This document shows, one piece after another, positions 43,161 to 51,746 of a DNA stretch of 64,000 nt (position 1 is its first letter; each line of letters opens with the position of its first letter). The DNA is taken from assembly GCA_011390205.1 (NCBI GenBank), contig JAABSX010000015.1:1-64000 (forward strand), written 5' to 3'. The position numbers were made by a program, and so were the translations under genes. This DNA is from Microscillaceae bacterium (GTDB lineage: Bacteria; Bacteroidota; Bacteroidia; Cytophagales; Microscillaceae). Under the pieces are notes generated by a model, which made no database searches, was not told the DNA's origin, and worked only from the letters and a program-made list of their open reading frames with translations.

Positions 43161-43221
43161 GTTTTGGAAAAAACAAAGAGCCTGCACCCTGAGCAAAAAT
43201 ATACACATTTTATCAAAATTT

Positions 43222-43258
43222 AAAAAAAAAGCTGTCGTGAAAGACAGCCTTTTTTTTG
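43222..43258. terminator. Bidirectional terminator
   Basis: Arms GCTGTC and GACAGC with a 6-base loop, flanked by nine A and nine T. It serves the sigma-factor gene and possibly the minus-strand kinase gene ending at 43353. Confidence 0.85.
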
Positions 43259-43352
43259 TTTATTAAGTGATTTCTACATTTTTTGTGAGCCCTCTGCTTC
43301 TATCAAAGGCTTAGAGGTCACTTAACCCTCCGCAGGCACGAAGCCCAGCAAG

Positions 43353-44420
43353 TTAAAAACCGCTCAATTTATTCTCTTCTATCACCCTGACAGACATCAA
43401 TGCACAATCTTTGGCAAGATGGATAAGCGGTGCGAATCGCTTATCTTTGGTAAAGCCCTGATGGTATCGGTAGTAAATCTGCTGCACGACCACCCCAAGT
43501 TTAAACAAGCCAAAAGCATAATAATAGACCAAATTAGGGGCTTTTTGCTGTGTAACCTCCTCATACAGTGCCACTACCTCTGCCCTAGAAAGGGCACCCT
43601 TAGGAAGCTGCATACTAAAATTTCGGAGGTAAGGCGGGTCACTTGGCTCTGAAGTATAGCTGAGCACAATGCCCAAATCAGTGAAAGGATCACCTACGGT
43701 GGACATCTCCCAGTCTAAGACAGCCTTGACCTGTGTAATGTCATCACTGTCTAAGATGACATTGTCAAACTTATAATCATTGTGCAAAAAAGTAGGGGGT
43801 GGGCTTTCGGGCATATTTTCTATCAACCAAGCGATGGCCTTTTCCATGTCAGGCACTTCTTCGGTTTTGGCATTTTGCCAGCGTTTTGCCCAGCCGTGCA
43901 CCTGCCTCGAGAGGTATCCTTCGGGCTTGCCTATCTCTATGAGTCCACTCTTTTGGATATCTATCTGATGCAGTTCCGCAAAATTTTTAATCAGGTTGGT
44001 ATTCATCTGCTGCATGGTCTTCTCATCAAAATCCATTTTATCACTTGCCCTGAGGATAATCCCCTTGACACGCTCCATGACATAAAAAGGAGCGCCGATG
44101 ATGTCCTTGTCTTCGGTATAGACCAGCGGCTTGGGTGCTTTGGGATAGACAGGATTCACTAGAGAAAGCACCTTGTATTCTCGCCCCATGTCATGCCCTT
44201 TGCTGATGTTCTCTGCCCCTACGGGTGGGCGGCGCAGCACCATTTCTTTGTCGCCTAATTTGATGAGGTAGGTCAGGTTAGAGTATCCGCTCGGAAACTG
44301 CTCTACACTGAGGCTTGCATCGGGCATGTCTAGGCTTGCCTGTAAAAATTTTTCTAAATTTTGAATGTTTAACTCTTCGCCCGCACGAACCTCACGGGCA
44401 GTATCCATTGAATGACTCAT
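43353..44420 (-). CDS. APH-family phosphotransferase, ACAD10-like
   Basis: A 355-residue kinase-fold protein. It has the N-lobe Lys in MVLRRPPVGAE, the Brenner-type catalytic motif FLHNDYKFDNVILD and the DWEMSTVGDPFTDLG metal motif. This is the pattern of the APH group linked to ACAD10/11, which in other species phosphorylates hydroxy-acyl-CoA before its dehydration. Such genes often sit near acyl-CoA dehydrogenases; here the only ACAD in view is 30 kb away. The substrate is inferred only. A role in antibiotic resistance is unlikely. Confidence 0.88.
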   Translation of the reverse strand: MSHSMDTAREVRAGEELNIQNLEKFLQASLDMPDASLSVEQFPSGYSNLTYLIKLGDKEMVLRRPPVGAENISKGHDMGREYKVLSLVNPVYPKAPKPLVYTEDKDIIGAPFYVMERVKGIILRASDKMDFDEKTMQQMNTNLIKNFAELHQIDIQKSGLIEIGKPEGYLSRQVHGWAKRWQNAKTEEVPDMEKAIAWLIENMPESPPPTFLHNDYKFDNVILDSDDITQVKAVLDWEMSTVGDPFTDLGIVLSYTSEPSDPPYLRNFSMQLPKGALSRAEVVALYEEVTQQKAPNLVYYYAFGLFKLGVVVQQIYYRYHQGFTKDKRFAPLIHLAKDCALMSVRVIEENKLSGF

Positions 44421-44720
44421 AATTAAGGAATTTTATAGTTTTTTTTAATTCTAAAAGCGAATGTAAAGAATTTAAGGCATTTTTGCATTCTTATCTTGTT
44501 TTGTAGTGCCAAAGCTTGTTATTTTTTTAGAAAATGCTGCTTTACAGAAGATAATCCAAAACATGGCACATATTTCGAATAGGTGTGTATAATGATACCT
44601 TCCCTTGCAGGCTGCTTGTTTTGAGTATAAATTACCTGCTTTCTCTAAAAATATTTGGAAAATCAAAAATCATCTACGAAATTGAACCTTCAGAAATTCA
44701 CATTTATCCCTAATCTAAGA

Positions 44721-45722
44721 ATGATTAAACCTGGAAGTATGCTTGTGCAACGTCCACGCCGCAACCGAAAATCAGCCGTCATCCGTGAGATGGTAGCTGA
44801 AAACAATGTAGGCGTTCAAGACCTTATTTTTCCTTTATTTATCATAGAAGGCGAAAACCAAAAAACCCCCATACAATCTATGCCTGGCATCTATAGGTAT
44901 AGCTTAGACCTTCTTCTTGAAGAGATAGCTGAGTGTGTGGAGCTAGGTATTCAGGCATTTGCTCCCTTTCCGAATATCTCCGAAAACCTCAAAGACAAGT
45001 ATGCCAGTGAGAGTTACCGAGAAGACAGCCTCTACCTCCACGCCATCCGCACCATCAAAGCACAGTTTGCTGATATTTGCCTCATCACTGATGTAGCAAT
45101 GGACCCCTACAGCTCGGCAGGGCATGATGGCATCGTGGAAGATGGCAAAATCCTCAATGATGAAACCCTAGAGATTCTCGGCAAAATGGCATTGGCTCAG
45201 GCAGAAGCAGGTGCAGACATCATTGCCCCTTCGGATATGATGGATGGGCGAGTGGGGCATATCCGCCGTGAGCTAGATGATGCTGGCTACACAGAGGTGT
45301 CTATCATGGCTTACACTGCCAAATATGCCAGTGCTTTTTATGGCCCATTCAGAGATGCCCTTGACTCTGCCCCTAAGTTTGGAGACAAAAAGACCTATCA
45401 GATGAACCCAGCCAACGGCAGCGAAGCCATATTAGAGGCACAGCTTGATTTTGAAGAAGGAGCTGATTTTTTGATGGTGAAGCCTGCCTTGCCTTACTTA
45501 GATGTCATCAAATCTCTCAAAGAAACTTTTCCGCTGCCTATAGCTGCCTACAATGTGAGTGGTGAATATGCGATGGTCAAAGCTGCCGCCATGCAAGGCT
45601 GGCTCAATGGTGAAAGTGCGATGCTGGAGACACTCCTGAGTATCAAAAGGGCAGGTGCAGATGTGATTCTGACATATTTTGCCAAAGAATTTGCTGAATT
45701 GCAGAAAAAAAATCAACGATAA
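44721..45722 (+). CDS. hemB: Porphobilinogen synthase (delta-aminolevulinate dehydratase)
   Basis: Joins two 5-aminolevulinate molecules in haem synthesis. The 333-residue protein has RPRRNRKSAVIREMV near the start, FPLFIIEGENQK, DPYSSAGHDGI, ADIIAPSDMMDGRVG and the Schiff-base segment LMVKPALPYLDVIK with active-site Lys; GDKKTYQMNPANGSEA and SGEYAMVKAAA are also typical. I start at ATG 44721 because the frame upstream begins with a TTG and adds residues not usual for HemB. It provides haem for the oxidases and globin in this window. Confidence 0.94.
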   Translation: MIKPGSMLVQRPRRNRKSAVIREMVAENNVGVQDLIFPLFIIEGENQKTPIQSMPGIYRYSLDLLLEEIAECVELGIQAFAPFPNISENLKDKYASESYREDSLYLHAIRTIKAQFADICLITDVAMDPYSSAGHDGIVEDGKILNDETLEILGKMALAQAEAGADIIAPSDMMDGRVGHIRRELDDAGYTEVSIMAYTAKYASAFYGPFRDALDSAPKFGDKKTYQMNPANGSEAILEAQLDFEEGADFLMVKPALPYLDVIKSLKETFPLPIAAYNVSGEYAMVKAAAMQGWLNGESAMLETLLSIKRAGADVILTYFAKEFAELQKKNQR

Positions 45723-45811
45723 ATCGGCACTATTTATAGAGATGCTGGCTTCTTAGAAAAGGGCATACTGCCCCATCACTAGACAAAACAACGTAAAACC
45801 ATAACTCACTT

Positions 45812-46483
45812 ATGCAAGGCCTAGAATATACCGTAGATATAGTAATGTGCATAGATGCCACAGGCAGCATGGCACCCATCATAGAGCGTGTCAAAGACAA
45901 TGCCCAACGCTTCTATGAAGACCTCATGGAGGTGATGGCACACAAAGATAAATCCATTGATACACTCCGTGTCAAGGTCATTGTCTATCGTGATTATTAT
46001 TATGATGGGGAAGAATCTATGTTATCCTCAGATTTTTTTACACTTCCAGCCCAAAAAGATGCCTTTAGAGATTTTATCTCTCATATCAAAGCAGAGGGCG
46101 GAGGCTATGAGCCTGAATGTGGTCTGGAAGCCATTGCACTCGCCATTCGCTCTGATTGGAATAAATCAGGAGATAAAAAACGCCAAATCATCATCGTCTG
46201 GACAGATGCAAGCACACACCCTTTAGAGAAAGATGAAGGCAAAAAACCTGGCAATTACCCTACGAATATTCCCACTAATTTTGATGAGCTGACAGACCTC
46301 TGGGATGGGCAGTTTATGGGGCATGCTGCCAAAAGACTCATTATTTATTCTCCTGATGCCTATGCCTGGACAGACATCGCCAATCACTGGGACAATACCA
46401 TTCAATATCCGTCTAAGGCAGGTGAAGGACTCAATGAAGTAGATTATCACACCATCTTAGATGCAATAGCAAGCAGTGTATAA
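45812..46483 (+). CDS. VWA-domain protein
   Basis: A 223-residue soluble protein that is essentially one von Willebrand A domain. The MIDAS site appears as VMCIDATGSM in place of DxSxS (Asp, then T-G-S), with the second strand VIVYRDYYYDGEE carrying the conserved Asp and a further Thr/Asp in IIIVWTDASTHPL. It has no signal peptide or membrane helix, so it acts in the cytoplasm. Related VWA proteins accompany TerB/TerD-type systems; a TerB-like gene is the next one, 273 bp downstream. Function unknown. Confidence 0.82.
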   Translation: MQGLEYTVDIVMCIDATGSMAPIIERVKDNAQRFYEDLMEVMAHKDKSIDTLRVKVIVYRDYYYDGEESMLSSDFFTLPAQKDAFRDFISHIKAEGGGYEPECGLEAIALAIRSDWNKSGDKKRQIIIVWTDASTHPLEKDEGKKPGNYPTNIPTNFDELTDLWDGQFMGHAAKRLIIYSPDAYAWTDIANHWDNTIQYPSKAGEGLNEVDYHTILDAIASSV

Positions 46484-46529
46484 AAACACAGGTTACAAGT
46501 AATTTTTAGGTTCATTTGGTGGTTTTATA

Positions 46530-46665
46530 TTTAGACTGTCTGGCATCAGGCTCTTGGCCAAAGACAGGCAATGATGGAGTGAATGTACTCATTTATTGAT
46601 TGGTCTTGTGCACATCATCAGCACACTGTACGGAGTGCAATACGACACTAAGTACATTCAGCTTA
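46530..46665. repeat. Nested inverted repeats between the VWA and TerB-like genes
   Basis: TGAATGTACT (46580-46589) is perfectly inverted as AGTACATTCA (46651-46660). Inside lies an imperfect palindrome around GCACACTGTACGGAGTGC, and just before it a CTGTCT/AGACAG hairpin (about 46535-46566). No frame in the region looks coding. Confidence 0.35.
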
Positions 46666-46756
46666 TCAATTTAAAATTGTCTTTACTTACATTCTTCTCT
46701 GTATCTTGGCAAGCATACTCTACAAGCAAAAATATAATCTCTAACAATGACTGATT

Positions 46757-47107
46757 ATGGTACATCATCAGAAAGCACTTAACTACTTCAAAAACCTCTA
46801 CTTAACAGCTATAGCAGATAGCAAACTTGCTTACGAAGAGACTGCCTTCTTGGTGCAAGTGGCCAAACACATGGGCATCAGCTCAAGAGAAGCCTCCGAT
46901 ATTATGTTTGGGACAGATACACACGAGATTAGCATCCCCGACACCGAGCAAGAAAAAATGACCCAGCTGGAAGACATCGTGATGATGATGATGATAGACC
47001 GCAAGATACACGAAAGAGAATACGATTTATGCCTTAGCTTTGCAAAGGCAATAGGTGTGAATCAGCCTGATTTAGACCGCCTTATCCTGAAAATCATCAA
47101 AGATTAG
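46757..47107 (+). CDS. TerB-like small protein
   Basis: A 116-residue all-helical protein: NLYLTAIADSKLAYEETAFL, QVAKHMGISSREASDIMFG, and EDIVMMMMIDRKIHEREYDL. The 'aDg.i...E..fl..ia..lgi' pattern with an acidic pair after each first helix is that of TerB-like domains (tellurite resistance TerB superfamily), thought to bind divalent metal and take part in membrane-linked complexes. It follows a VWA gene in the same direction. Confidence 0.75.
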   Translation: MVHHQKALNYFKNLYLTAIADSKLAYEETAFLVQVAKHMGISSREASDIMFGTDTHEISIPDTEQEKMTQLEDIVMMMMIDRKIHEREYDLCLSFAKAIGVNQPDLDRLILKIIKD

Positions 47108-47405
47108 GAAGATTTTATGAAAATGATGTGTGATTTATCATTGACTTCTTATCTTTAAATTTGCGATTTATCAAGCTGAAGTTTAATTTTGTATTGAGAG
47201 GTGTTTTGATTTGCTTTTTATAAAAGATAAATTTATATTCACTTCCTAAAAAAAGTATAGTTTAAAACTAAACCCCCAACACTTAGTTAGGTGCTAGTCA
47301 TTCTTCTAAAAAAGTATGCTACTTTCAGGTTTTATAGTCTATCATAAATATCTCATTGGCAAGATTCATTTTCATTCATTTAAAAATCATTAATTTCTCT
47401 GTAAT

Positions 47406-48368
47406 ATGGATATAACTAACCCTCTGGTGTATGGAGTACCTTTTTTTGTGGTTCTCATACTTTTAGAACTCGCCTACAGCAAATCTCACGACCACGACGA
47501 GCATCAAAAAAGTCTTTATGGCTGGAAAGATTTGGCATCTAGTGCCGCAATGGGTCTAGGCTCTGTCTTGATTGCTCCCTTTATCAAAGTGGTTTCTTCT
47601 ATCATTATATTCACTCTAGTCTATGAGCTCTGCAACCCTGTGGTCAATGGAGTTCATACCAATCTCTTAGGCTATGAAGCCTTTGGCTGGGCTTGGTACA
47701 CATGGCTTGCTTGCCAGTTTTTGGATGATTTTAGCTACTATTGGTTTCACCGAATCAATCACACTGTTCGTTTTTTCTGGGCGGCACACATCGTGCATCA
47801 CTCCTCAGACCATTACAACCTGAGCGTAGGCATCCGCAATGGCTGGTTTACGCTTCTCTACAAGCCTTTTTTCTATATGTGGCTTCCTGCTATTGGCTTT
47901 CACCCTGCGATGGTGGTGGTCTGTATGGGTATAGAAGCTTTGTGGCAGTTTCAGCTACACACTCAATATATCCCTAAGCTAGGCTTCTTAGAAAAATTCC
48001 TCAATACACACACACAACACCAAGTACATCACTCCCAAAACTTAGAATACTTAGACAAAAATCACGGAGGCTACCTCAATATTTTTGATAGAATCTTTGG
48101 TTCTTGGGCAGAATATGATGAAAATGTAGAAATAAAATACGGTGTAGTCCACGCACCCAATTCTCATAACCCCTTGGTAATCCTGACACATGAGTACAAA
48201 GATATTTGGAATGATATGAAAAAATCCAAGAACTGGTACCATAAGTTTATGTACGTCTTTGGCCCTCCAGGCTGGAGCCACGATGGCTCTACCCTCACCG
48301 TAAAGCAGATTCAGAGGCTGCACCGTGAGCAACAACAAGAAGAACAACAACTTGCCAAAGTAAATTAG
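47406..48368 (+). CDS. Sterol desaturase / fatty acid hydroxylase family protein
   Basis: A 320-residue integral membrane di-iron enzyme with the superfamily His clusters: WFHRINHT, AAHIVHHSSDHYNL and HTQHQVHHSQNLEYLDKN. Four hydrophobic helices precede or separate them. It matches the N-terminal domain of the 411-residue paralog at 18551-19786 (both have WAHIVHHS/GHVVHHQ and NxxYxDKN) but lacks that protein's C-terminal helices. The substrate is unknown. A 300-bp gap upstream contains a TAAATTTG element (47156-47163), too far to assign safely. A strong terminator follows. Confidence 0.9.
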   Translation: MDITNPLVYGVPFFVVLILLELAYSKSHDHDEHQKSLYGWKDLASSAAMGLGSVLIAPFIKVVSSIIIFTLVYELCNPVVNGVHTNLLGYEAFGWAWYTWLACQFLDDFSYYWFHRINHTVRFFWAAHIVHHSSDHYNLSVGIRNGWFTLLYKPFFYMWLPAIGFHPAMVVVCMGIEALWQFQLHTQYIPKLGFLEKFLNTHTQHQVHHSQNLEYLDKNHGGYLNIFDRIFGSWAEYDENVEIKYGVVHAPNSHNPLVILTHEYKDIWNDMKKSKNWYHKFMYVFGPPGWSHDGSTLTVKQIQRLHREQQQEEQQLAKVN

Positions 48369-48385
48369 TCTTTCAGCTAGCCATT

Positions 48386-48421
48386 AAAAAAAAGCCCCTA
48401 CACTGCGTAGGGGCTTTTTTT
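48386..48421 (+). terminator. Rho-independent terminator of the desaturase gene
   Basis: Perfect 10-bp arms AAGCCCCTAC and GTAGGGGCTT, 5-base loop, A-run before and T-run after. Confidence 0.9.
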
Positions 48422-48506
48422 ACCTATGGGTTTATCTGGGGAGAGTGGGATGCCATAACTTACTACAGCGTTTCAAACATTTCATAATATTATTATCTTA
48501 CTGCTT

Positions 48507-48578
48507 GGTTGGTGTTTTAGAAATGACGGTTCACCCAAATCTTTGTTTACATTTGATTGAGCCATTTCTACACCAACC
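48507..48578. repeat. Inverted repeat with 16-19-base arms
   Basis: GGTTGGTGTTTTAGAAATG (48507-48525) pairs with CATTTCTACACCAACC (48563-48578); the arms match fully except for a 3-base insertion in the left one. The 37-base middle holds the stop of the small minus-strand frame below. Confidence 0.45.
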
Positions 48579-48710
48579 AGCTGTGTTATAAGCCTTTACA
48601 TCTAACCTTTTCTTCAAATATAAAAAGAACTCACATTTACTTCCATATTTAAAGCGCAAGACTTTTCCTGAGTCTCCAAACATAATACACAACTCTTTTT
48701 TACTTATCAT
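48531..48710 (-). CDS. Possible small protein, 59 residues
   Basis: Open from ATG 48710 to TGA. It begins MISKKELCIMFGDSGKVLRF and has a basic, Cys-rich tail (GWCRNGSIKCKQRFG). The start resembles the first helix of a small HTH protein ('ISKKELC'), but the rest does not. Base composition and codons differ from the neighbours, with little G+C at wobble. It may be a remnant of an accessory gene. Low confidence. Confidence 0.25.
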   Translation of the reverse strand: MISKKELCIMFGDSGKVLRFKYGSKCEFFLYLKKRLDVKAYNTAGWCRNGSIKCKQRFG

Positions 48711-48792
48711 TTCAGTTAGCGTTTCAGTTAGTAAATACACGAAAAGAACATTAAAAAAGTGAGCAAACTATTAAATGAAAGCCTAACTGAAA
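48710..48792. repeat. TTTCAGTTAG motif: tandem pair plus inverted copy
   Basis: TTTCAGTTAG occurs twice in direct order with 12-bp period (48710-48719, 48722-48731) and once inverted as CTAACTGAAA (48783-48792). It lies at the 5' side of the small frame and may be a binding-site array. Confidence 0.35.
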
Positions 48793-48816
48793 AGAAGTAA
48801 AAAGAAAGATACATAA

Positions 48817-48957
48817 AAAAGATTCTATACTTCAAATAATGCAAAATATACAGCCTTGCAAGATATTGCCATTACAGAAAATTTAGGTATTTTCGAAGAG
48901 TCAAACATCTTAAAAAATATACTTACTTTCAAGAAAAAACTTGCAAAGCAAAAATGA
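48817..48957 (+). pseudogene. Orphan open stretch, possible gene remnant
   Basis: A 46-codon stretch without a start codon that reads like protein (LQDIAITENLGIFEESNI, LKNILTFKKKLAKQK) and ends in TGA. An in-frame stop lies directly upstream. It may be the tail of a lost gene. I do not recognise the family. Confidence 0.25.
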
Positions 48958-49019
48958 GGTTACATAAGGTGTGTACTTTATCAGATTGACACTCTTAGTA
49001 CCTCATTTTGAGCAGCTAC

Positions 49020-49976
49020 TTATAACCTGATACCAAAAGCGAAGGCATTTAAGTCGGGGCCACGCTCAGGCACAAACAAGGGGTTCAAGTCATATTTAAA
49101 AAACAAAAGTACGCCATTGAATCCTAGATGACCTTCTAGCCCATATCTCCAGTTATTTAAGAAGAAGTTATCTCGGTCTTTGGTTCTGTTGCGTGAGCCA
49201 TCTTCTCTGACTTTGGTGTAAGCACCCAGCCTTACGCCTGCATAGCCTCCTACGCCGAGGTTAATGGTGCGTCTGCCAGATTTATCACGAAACCGTGCAT
49301 TGAGTGTGAGCGGAATATTAAAGTAATACGCAGTAAGTTTATTTTTTCGGAGAGATTTTCCAAAATCATCTTGGTAATTTCTGAATTCCAGCCCCTCTTC
49401 ACCTCTTATCAGGTAATTATCATTCTCAAACATAAAGTTGTACCAGCTAAATTCTAACCCCATTTGTAAGCTAAAAGGGCTTTTTTGACCTCCTATGCGC
49501 ATTCTTTCATAAGTGCCTATACTCACAAAACGAGAGCCTCCTATTCTCAATCCGTAGGCTTGGTTATTGGCATCAGGAAAACTTCCGTTTTCTAGGTAGT
49601 TATTCAGCCCCAAATCTACTGCCCAGAAGTTTCGGAATCGGGGGCTTTTATACACCCTTTTGCTTGTCTTCGGGATACTGTCATTAGATTGGCTCAATAG
49701 AGTCATTTCGTCTTCTTCAAAGTTAAGTTCATACTCATAGGTTTTTACTTCGCTTTGTTTATTGGCATTGCTTGTGTCTAAGCCTGCGGTTACATCACGG
49801 ATAATCTGGTTAATATCTAACTGACGCAGCCTGGCAAGTGAGGCACGGTCTTGGGCATAAATCACGATTTTGGTTTTGCTGTTCAGCTCCACAGTAATCG
49901 TGTCTTGAGCTTTAGATTGGGTAGGTATCAGGCAAAAAACACCTATCAGTAGGGCGAGTACTTGTATTATTTTCAT
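49020..49976 (-). CDS. Outer-membrane beta-barrel protein of a sigma/anti-sigma operon
   Basis: A 318-residue protein with a signal peptide ending QSKAQD. Residues about 22-110 form a soluble, acidic segment (with TITVELNSKTKIVIYAQDRA). The rest is a porin-like barrel of paired strands (RFRNFWAVDLGLNNYLENGS, AYYFNIPLTLNARFRDKSGR, TINLGVGGYAGVRLGAYTKV) ending in Leu after FAFGIRL. It is the last gene of a set with an ECF sigma factor and an anti-sigma-like protein, 42 bp downstream of the latter, and is probably its main envelope product or sensor. Confidence 0.78.
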   Translation of the reverse strand: MKIIQVLALLIGVFCLIPTQSKAQDTITVELNSKTKIVIYAQDRASLARLRQLDINQIIRDVTAGLDTSNANKQSEVKTYEYELNFEEDEMTLLSQSNDSIPKTSKRVYKSPRFRNFWAVDLGLNNYLENGSFPDANNQAYGLRIGGSRFVSIGTYERMRIGGQKSPFSLQMGLEFSWYNFMFENDNYLIRGEEGLEFRNYQDDFGKSLRKNKLTAYYFNIPLTLNARFRDKSGRRTINLGVGGYAGVRLGAYTKVREDGSRNRTKDRDNFFLNNWRYGLEGHLGFNGVLLFFKYDLNPLFVPERGPDLNAFAFGIRL

Positions 49977-50018
49977 CTTTTTATGGGTTATATGGTTTGG
50001 TTTTAATTCGGGTTTGGT

Positions 50019-50798
50019 TTATTTTTTTCCGATGGATGCCCAGAGGCGTTCATCATTGATGTCTAGGCTATCTTTCTGATAATCAGCACCTTCTTTAAAA
50101 TCTTTGATGGCATTGAATACTTTATTAAGCTTGCTTTTAGATTTTTTATTGGTTTTGTTGCTTGCTATTTGTGTATTTTGTTTGCTTTCTTTGGAGAGGC
50201 TCACCCTGACCACGACTCTGAATACTTCTTCTTTGTCATTGTTTGGTGCGTCATTGTTTGCCAGCATTGTTTTATCCTCTTTTTGAGGTGATGCGGGTGC
50301 AAGCTCCTCAAGTTCTTTTGGTTTTTGCTCTTGAATTGGTTTCTTTGACTTATTTTTATCTATTAGATTTTTGCCCTTGTCAGTTGCTTTGCTGTCTTTC
50401 AGAGATTTTTTTTCTGACCCCGAAAGTTGCTCCGATGTTTCTGTCTGTAGGTCTTGGTCCTCTATATTTTCTTCCTGTGCCATTTGAGTGTTTGTGTCTT
50501 CTTCATTTTTCAATAGTTTTTGTTTTCTGTTTTTTTGCAGAGAATCAGCTTCGGTATTGGCGAAGTCATTGCCACCTTGTATGCCACTTTGGTTTTGTAG
50601 CCAATAGCCTCCTACGCTCAGCATCAAAAAGAAGGTAGCTGCCACGGACACAGTCGATATCCAAAACATCTTTCGTGAGGCTCCTTTTTCGTCTTCTAAA
50701 TTCGCCGAGAGTTTGTCCCAAGCTTCTGGGCGAGGGTTTCGGCTATGTGCGTCTAGCTTTGATTTGAATAGTTTGTCTATATTTTTTTTATCAGCCAT
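50019..50798 (-). CDS. Anti-sigma-like single-pass membrane protein
   Basis: A 259-residue protein. The N-terminal cytoplasmic part, LFKSKLDAHSRNPRPEAWDK, is the short segment seen in front of many Bacteroidota anti-sigma-like proteins. One membrane helix follows (about residues 44-66, FWISTVSVAATFFLMLSVGG). The outer part is long, Lys/Glu/Gln-rich and repetitive. Its start overlaps the 3' end of the ECF sigma gene by 8 bases, so the two are translationally coupled and probably a sigma/anti-sigma pair. Confidence 0.78.
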   Translation of the reverse strand: MADKKNIDKLFKSKLDAHSRNPRPEAWDKLSANLEDEKGASRKMFWISTVSVAATFFLMLSVGGYWLQNQSGIQGGNDFANTEADSLQKNRKQKLLKNEEDTNTQMAQEENIEDQDLQTETSEQLSGSEKKSLKDSKATDKGKNLIDKNKSKKPIQEQKPKELEELAPASPQKEDKTMLANNDAPNNDKEEVFRVVVRVSLSKESKQNTQIASNKTNKKSKSKLNKVFNAIKDFKEGADYQKDSLDINDERLWASIGKK

Positions 50799-51354
50799 GT
50801 TTGATTTTGTTAAGTTTTTGCTGGTGTTCTTCCAGTGTTTTTTGTAATAAAGCCCTTGCCCTCGATAATTGAGATTTAGAAGTACTTTCTGTGATGTTTA
50901 GCTGTTCGGCTATTTCTTTGTGCGAAAACCCCTCAATGGCATACAGGTTAAAAACTGTTCGGTAGCCTTGTGGGAGTGCTTGCACGAAGCCAAGCAGCTC
51001 GTCTGCCTGTGCTTCTTGTTCATATTCATTAAACTCTAGGGCATCCTTGAGTTCTTCTACATCTGAGTGGGCATAAAGCCATCGGTGCTTTCGGAGATAG
51101 TTCAGGCATTCATTGACTATGATGCGTCTAATCCATCCCTCAAAACTACCCTCTGACTTGAATTGGTCTATTTTCTGAAAAACCTTCAAAAAACCGCCAA
51201 TCATCAAGTCTTCTGCCTCTAACTCTTGTGGCACATAACGCAGGCAAATGGCAAACATCTTGGGAGAAAACCGCTCATAAACGGCTTTCTGCCCTTTTGG
51301 GCTCTGTTTTTGGCACTGCCTGATGAGTGCATCTTCTGAGTAGAGTTTAGACAT
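50791..51354 (-). CDS. ECF sigma factor
   Basis: A 187-residue sigma factor. Region 2: FSPKMFAICLRYVPQELEAE followed by DLMIGGFLKVFQKIDQFKSE, and GSFEGWIRRIIVNECLNYLR. Region 4: ALPQGYRTVFNLYAIEGFSH then KEIAEQLNITESTSKSQLSR. It leads an operon with an anti-sigma-like gene (8-bp overlap) and an outer-membrane protein gene, which suggests an envelope-response circuit that may control itself. Confidence 0.93.
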   Translation of the reverse strand: MSKLYSEDALIRQCQKQSPKGQKAVYERFSPKMFAICLRYVPQELEAEDLMIGGFLKVFQKIDQFKSEGSFEGWIRRIIVNECLNYLRKHRWLYAHSDVEELKDALEFNEYEQEAQADELLGFVQALPQGYRTVFNLYAIEGFSHKEIAEQLNITESTSKSQLSRARALLQKTLEEHQQKLNKIKHG

Positions 51355-51746
51355 ATCTTAGTTTAAAAATAGAAGACTGTTTCTTTTGTGTCTGTTCAAT
51401 AGGGAGATGCACTAGGGGTTTGAAAGGTTGCTTCAGGATAAAATATTTTCTAAAAAAATGTGGGTTTAGTGCTTTTGGGGTGAAAGACATCGTTTCATTG
51501 AATTGTCTGACAGTTTTTATACAGCCTGTAATGCCAGACCTTGGTCTCTGAATTTAGCCTCCAAAACAGACAGAAGATTGTGCTACAGCTTTGCGCTCAC
51601 AAAATTATCAAAAAAACCGTTTTTTCTACTAAAACAAAACCCATCCCCCATCCCAATCAGAGCATCTTGGAAAAGAACTTTCTAAGCAATTAATTAGTTG
51701 TATATACAATTAATGTAAATGCAATTTAACTGAATTTATATAATAT
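51355..51746. other. Divergent intergenic region
   Basis: No gene is supported; a 60-codon frame at 51503-51685 has no family features. The palindrome TTGTATATACAA (51698-51709) lies 37 bases before the next gene. Confidence 0.5.
51698..51709. promoter_or_regulatory. Candidate MarR-type operator upstream of the mhqO-like gene
   Basis: TTGTATATACAA, a perfect 12-bp palindrome with ATTA/TTAAT flanks, in the promoter region of the mhqO-mhqD-like pair. MarR-family quinone sensors of other bacteria bind similar GTATA/TATAC sites. The regulator gene is not in the window. Confidence 0.45.

Noticed and set aside
43353-44420. Aminoglycoside resistance gene
   Set aside because: The APH-fold protein has the ACAD10-like pattern and chromosomal housekeeping context.
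51503-51685. 60-codon open frame before the mhqO-like gene
   Set aside because: No motif, poor composition, no promoter in suitable position.
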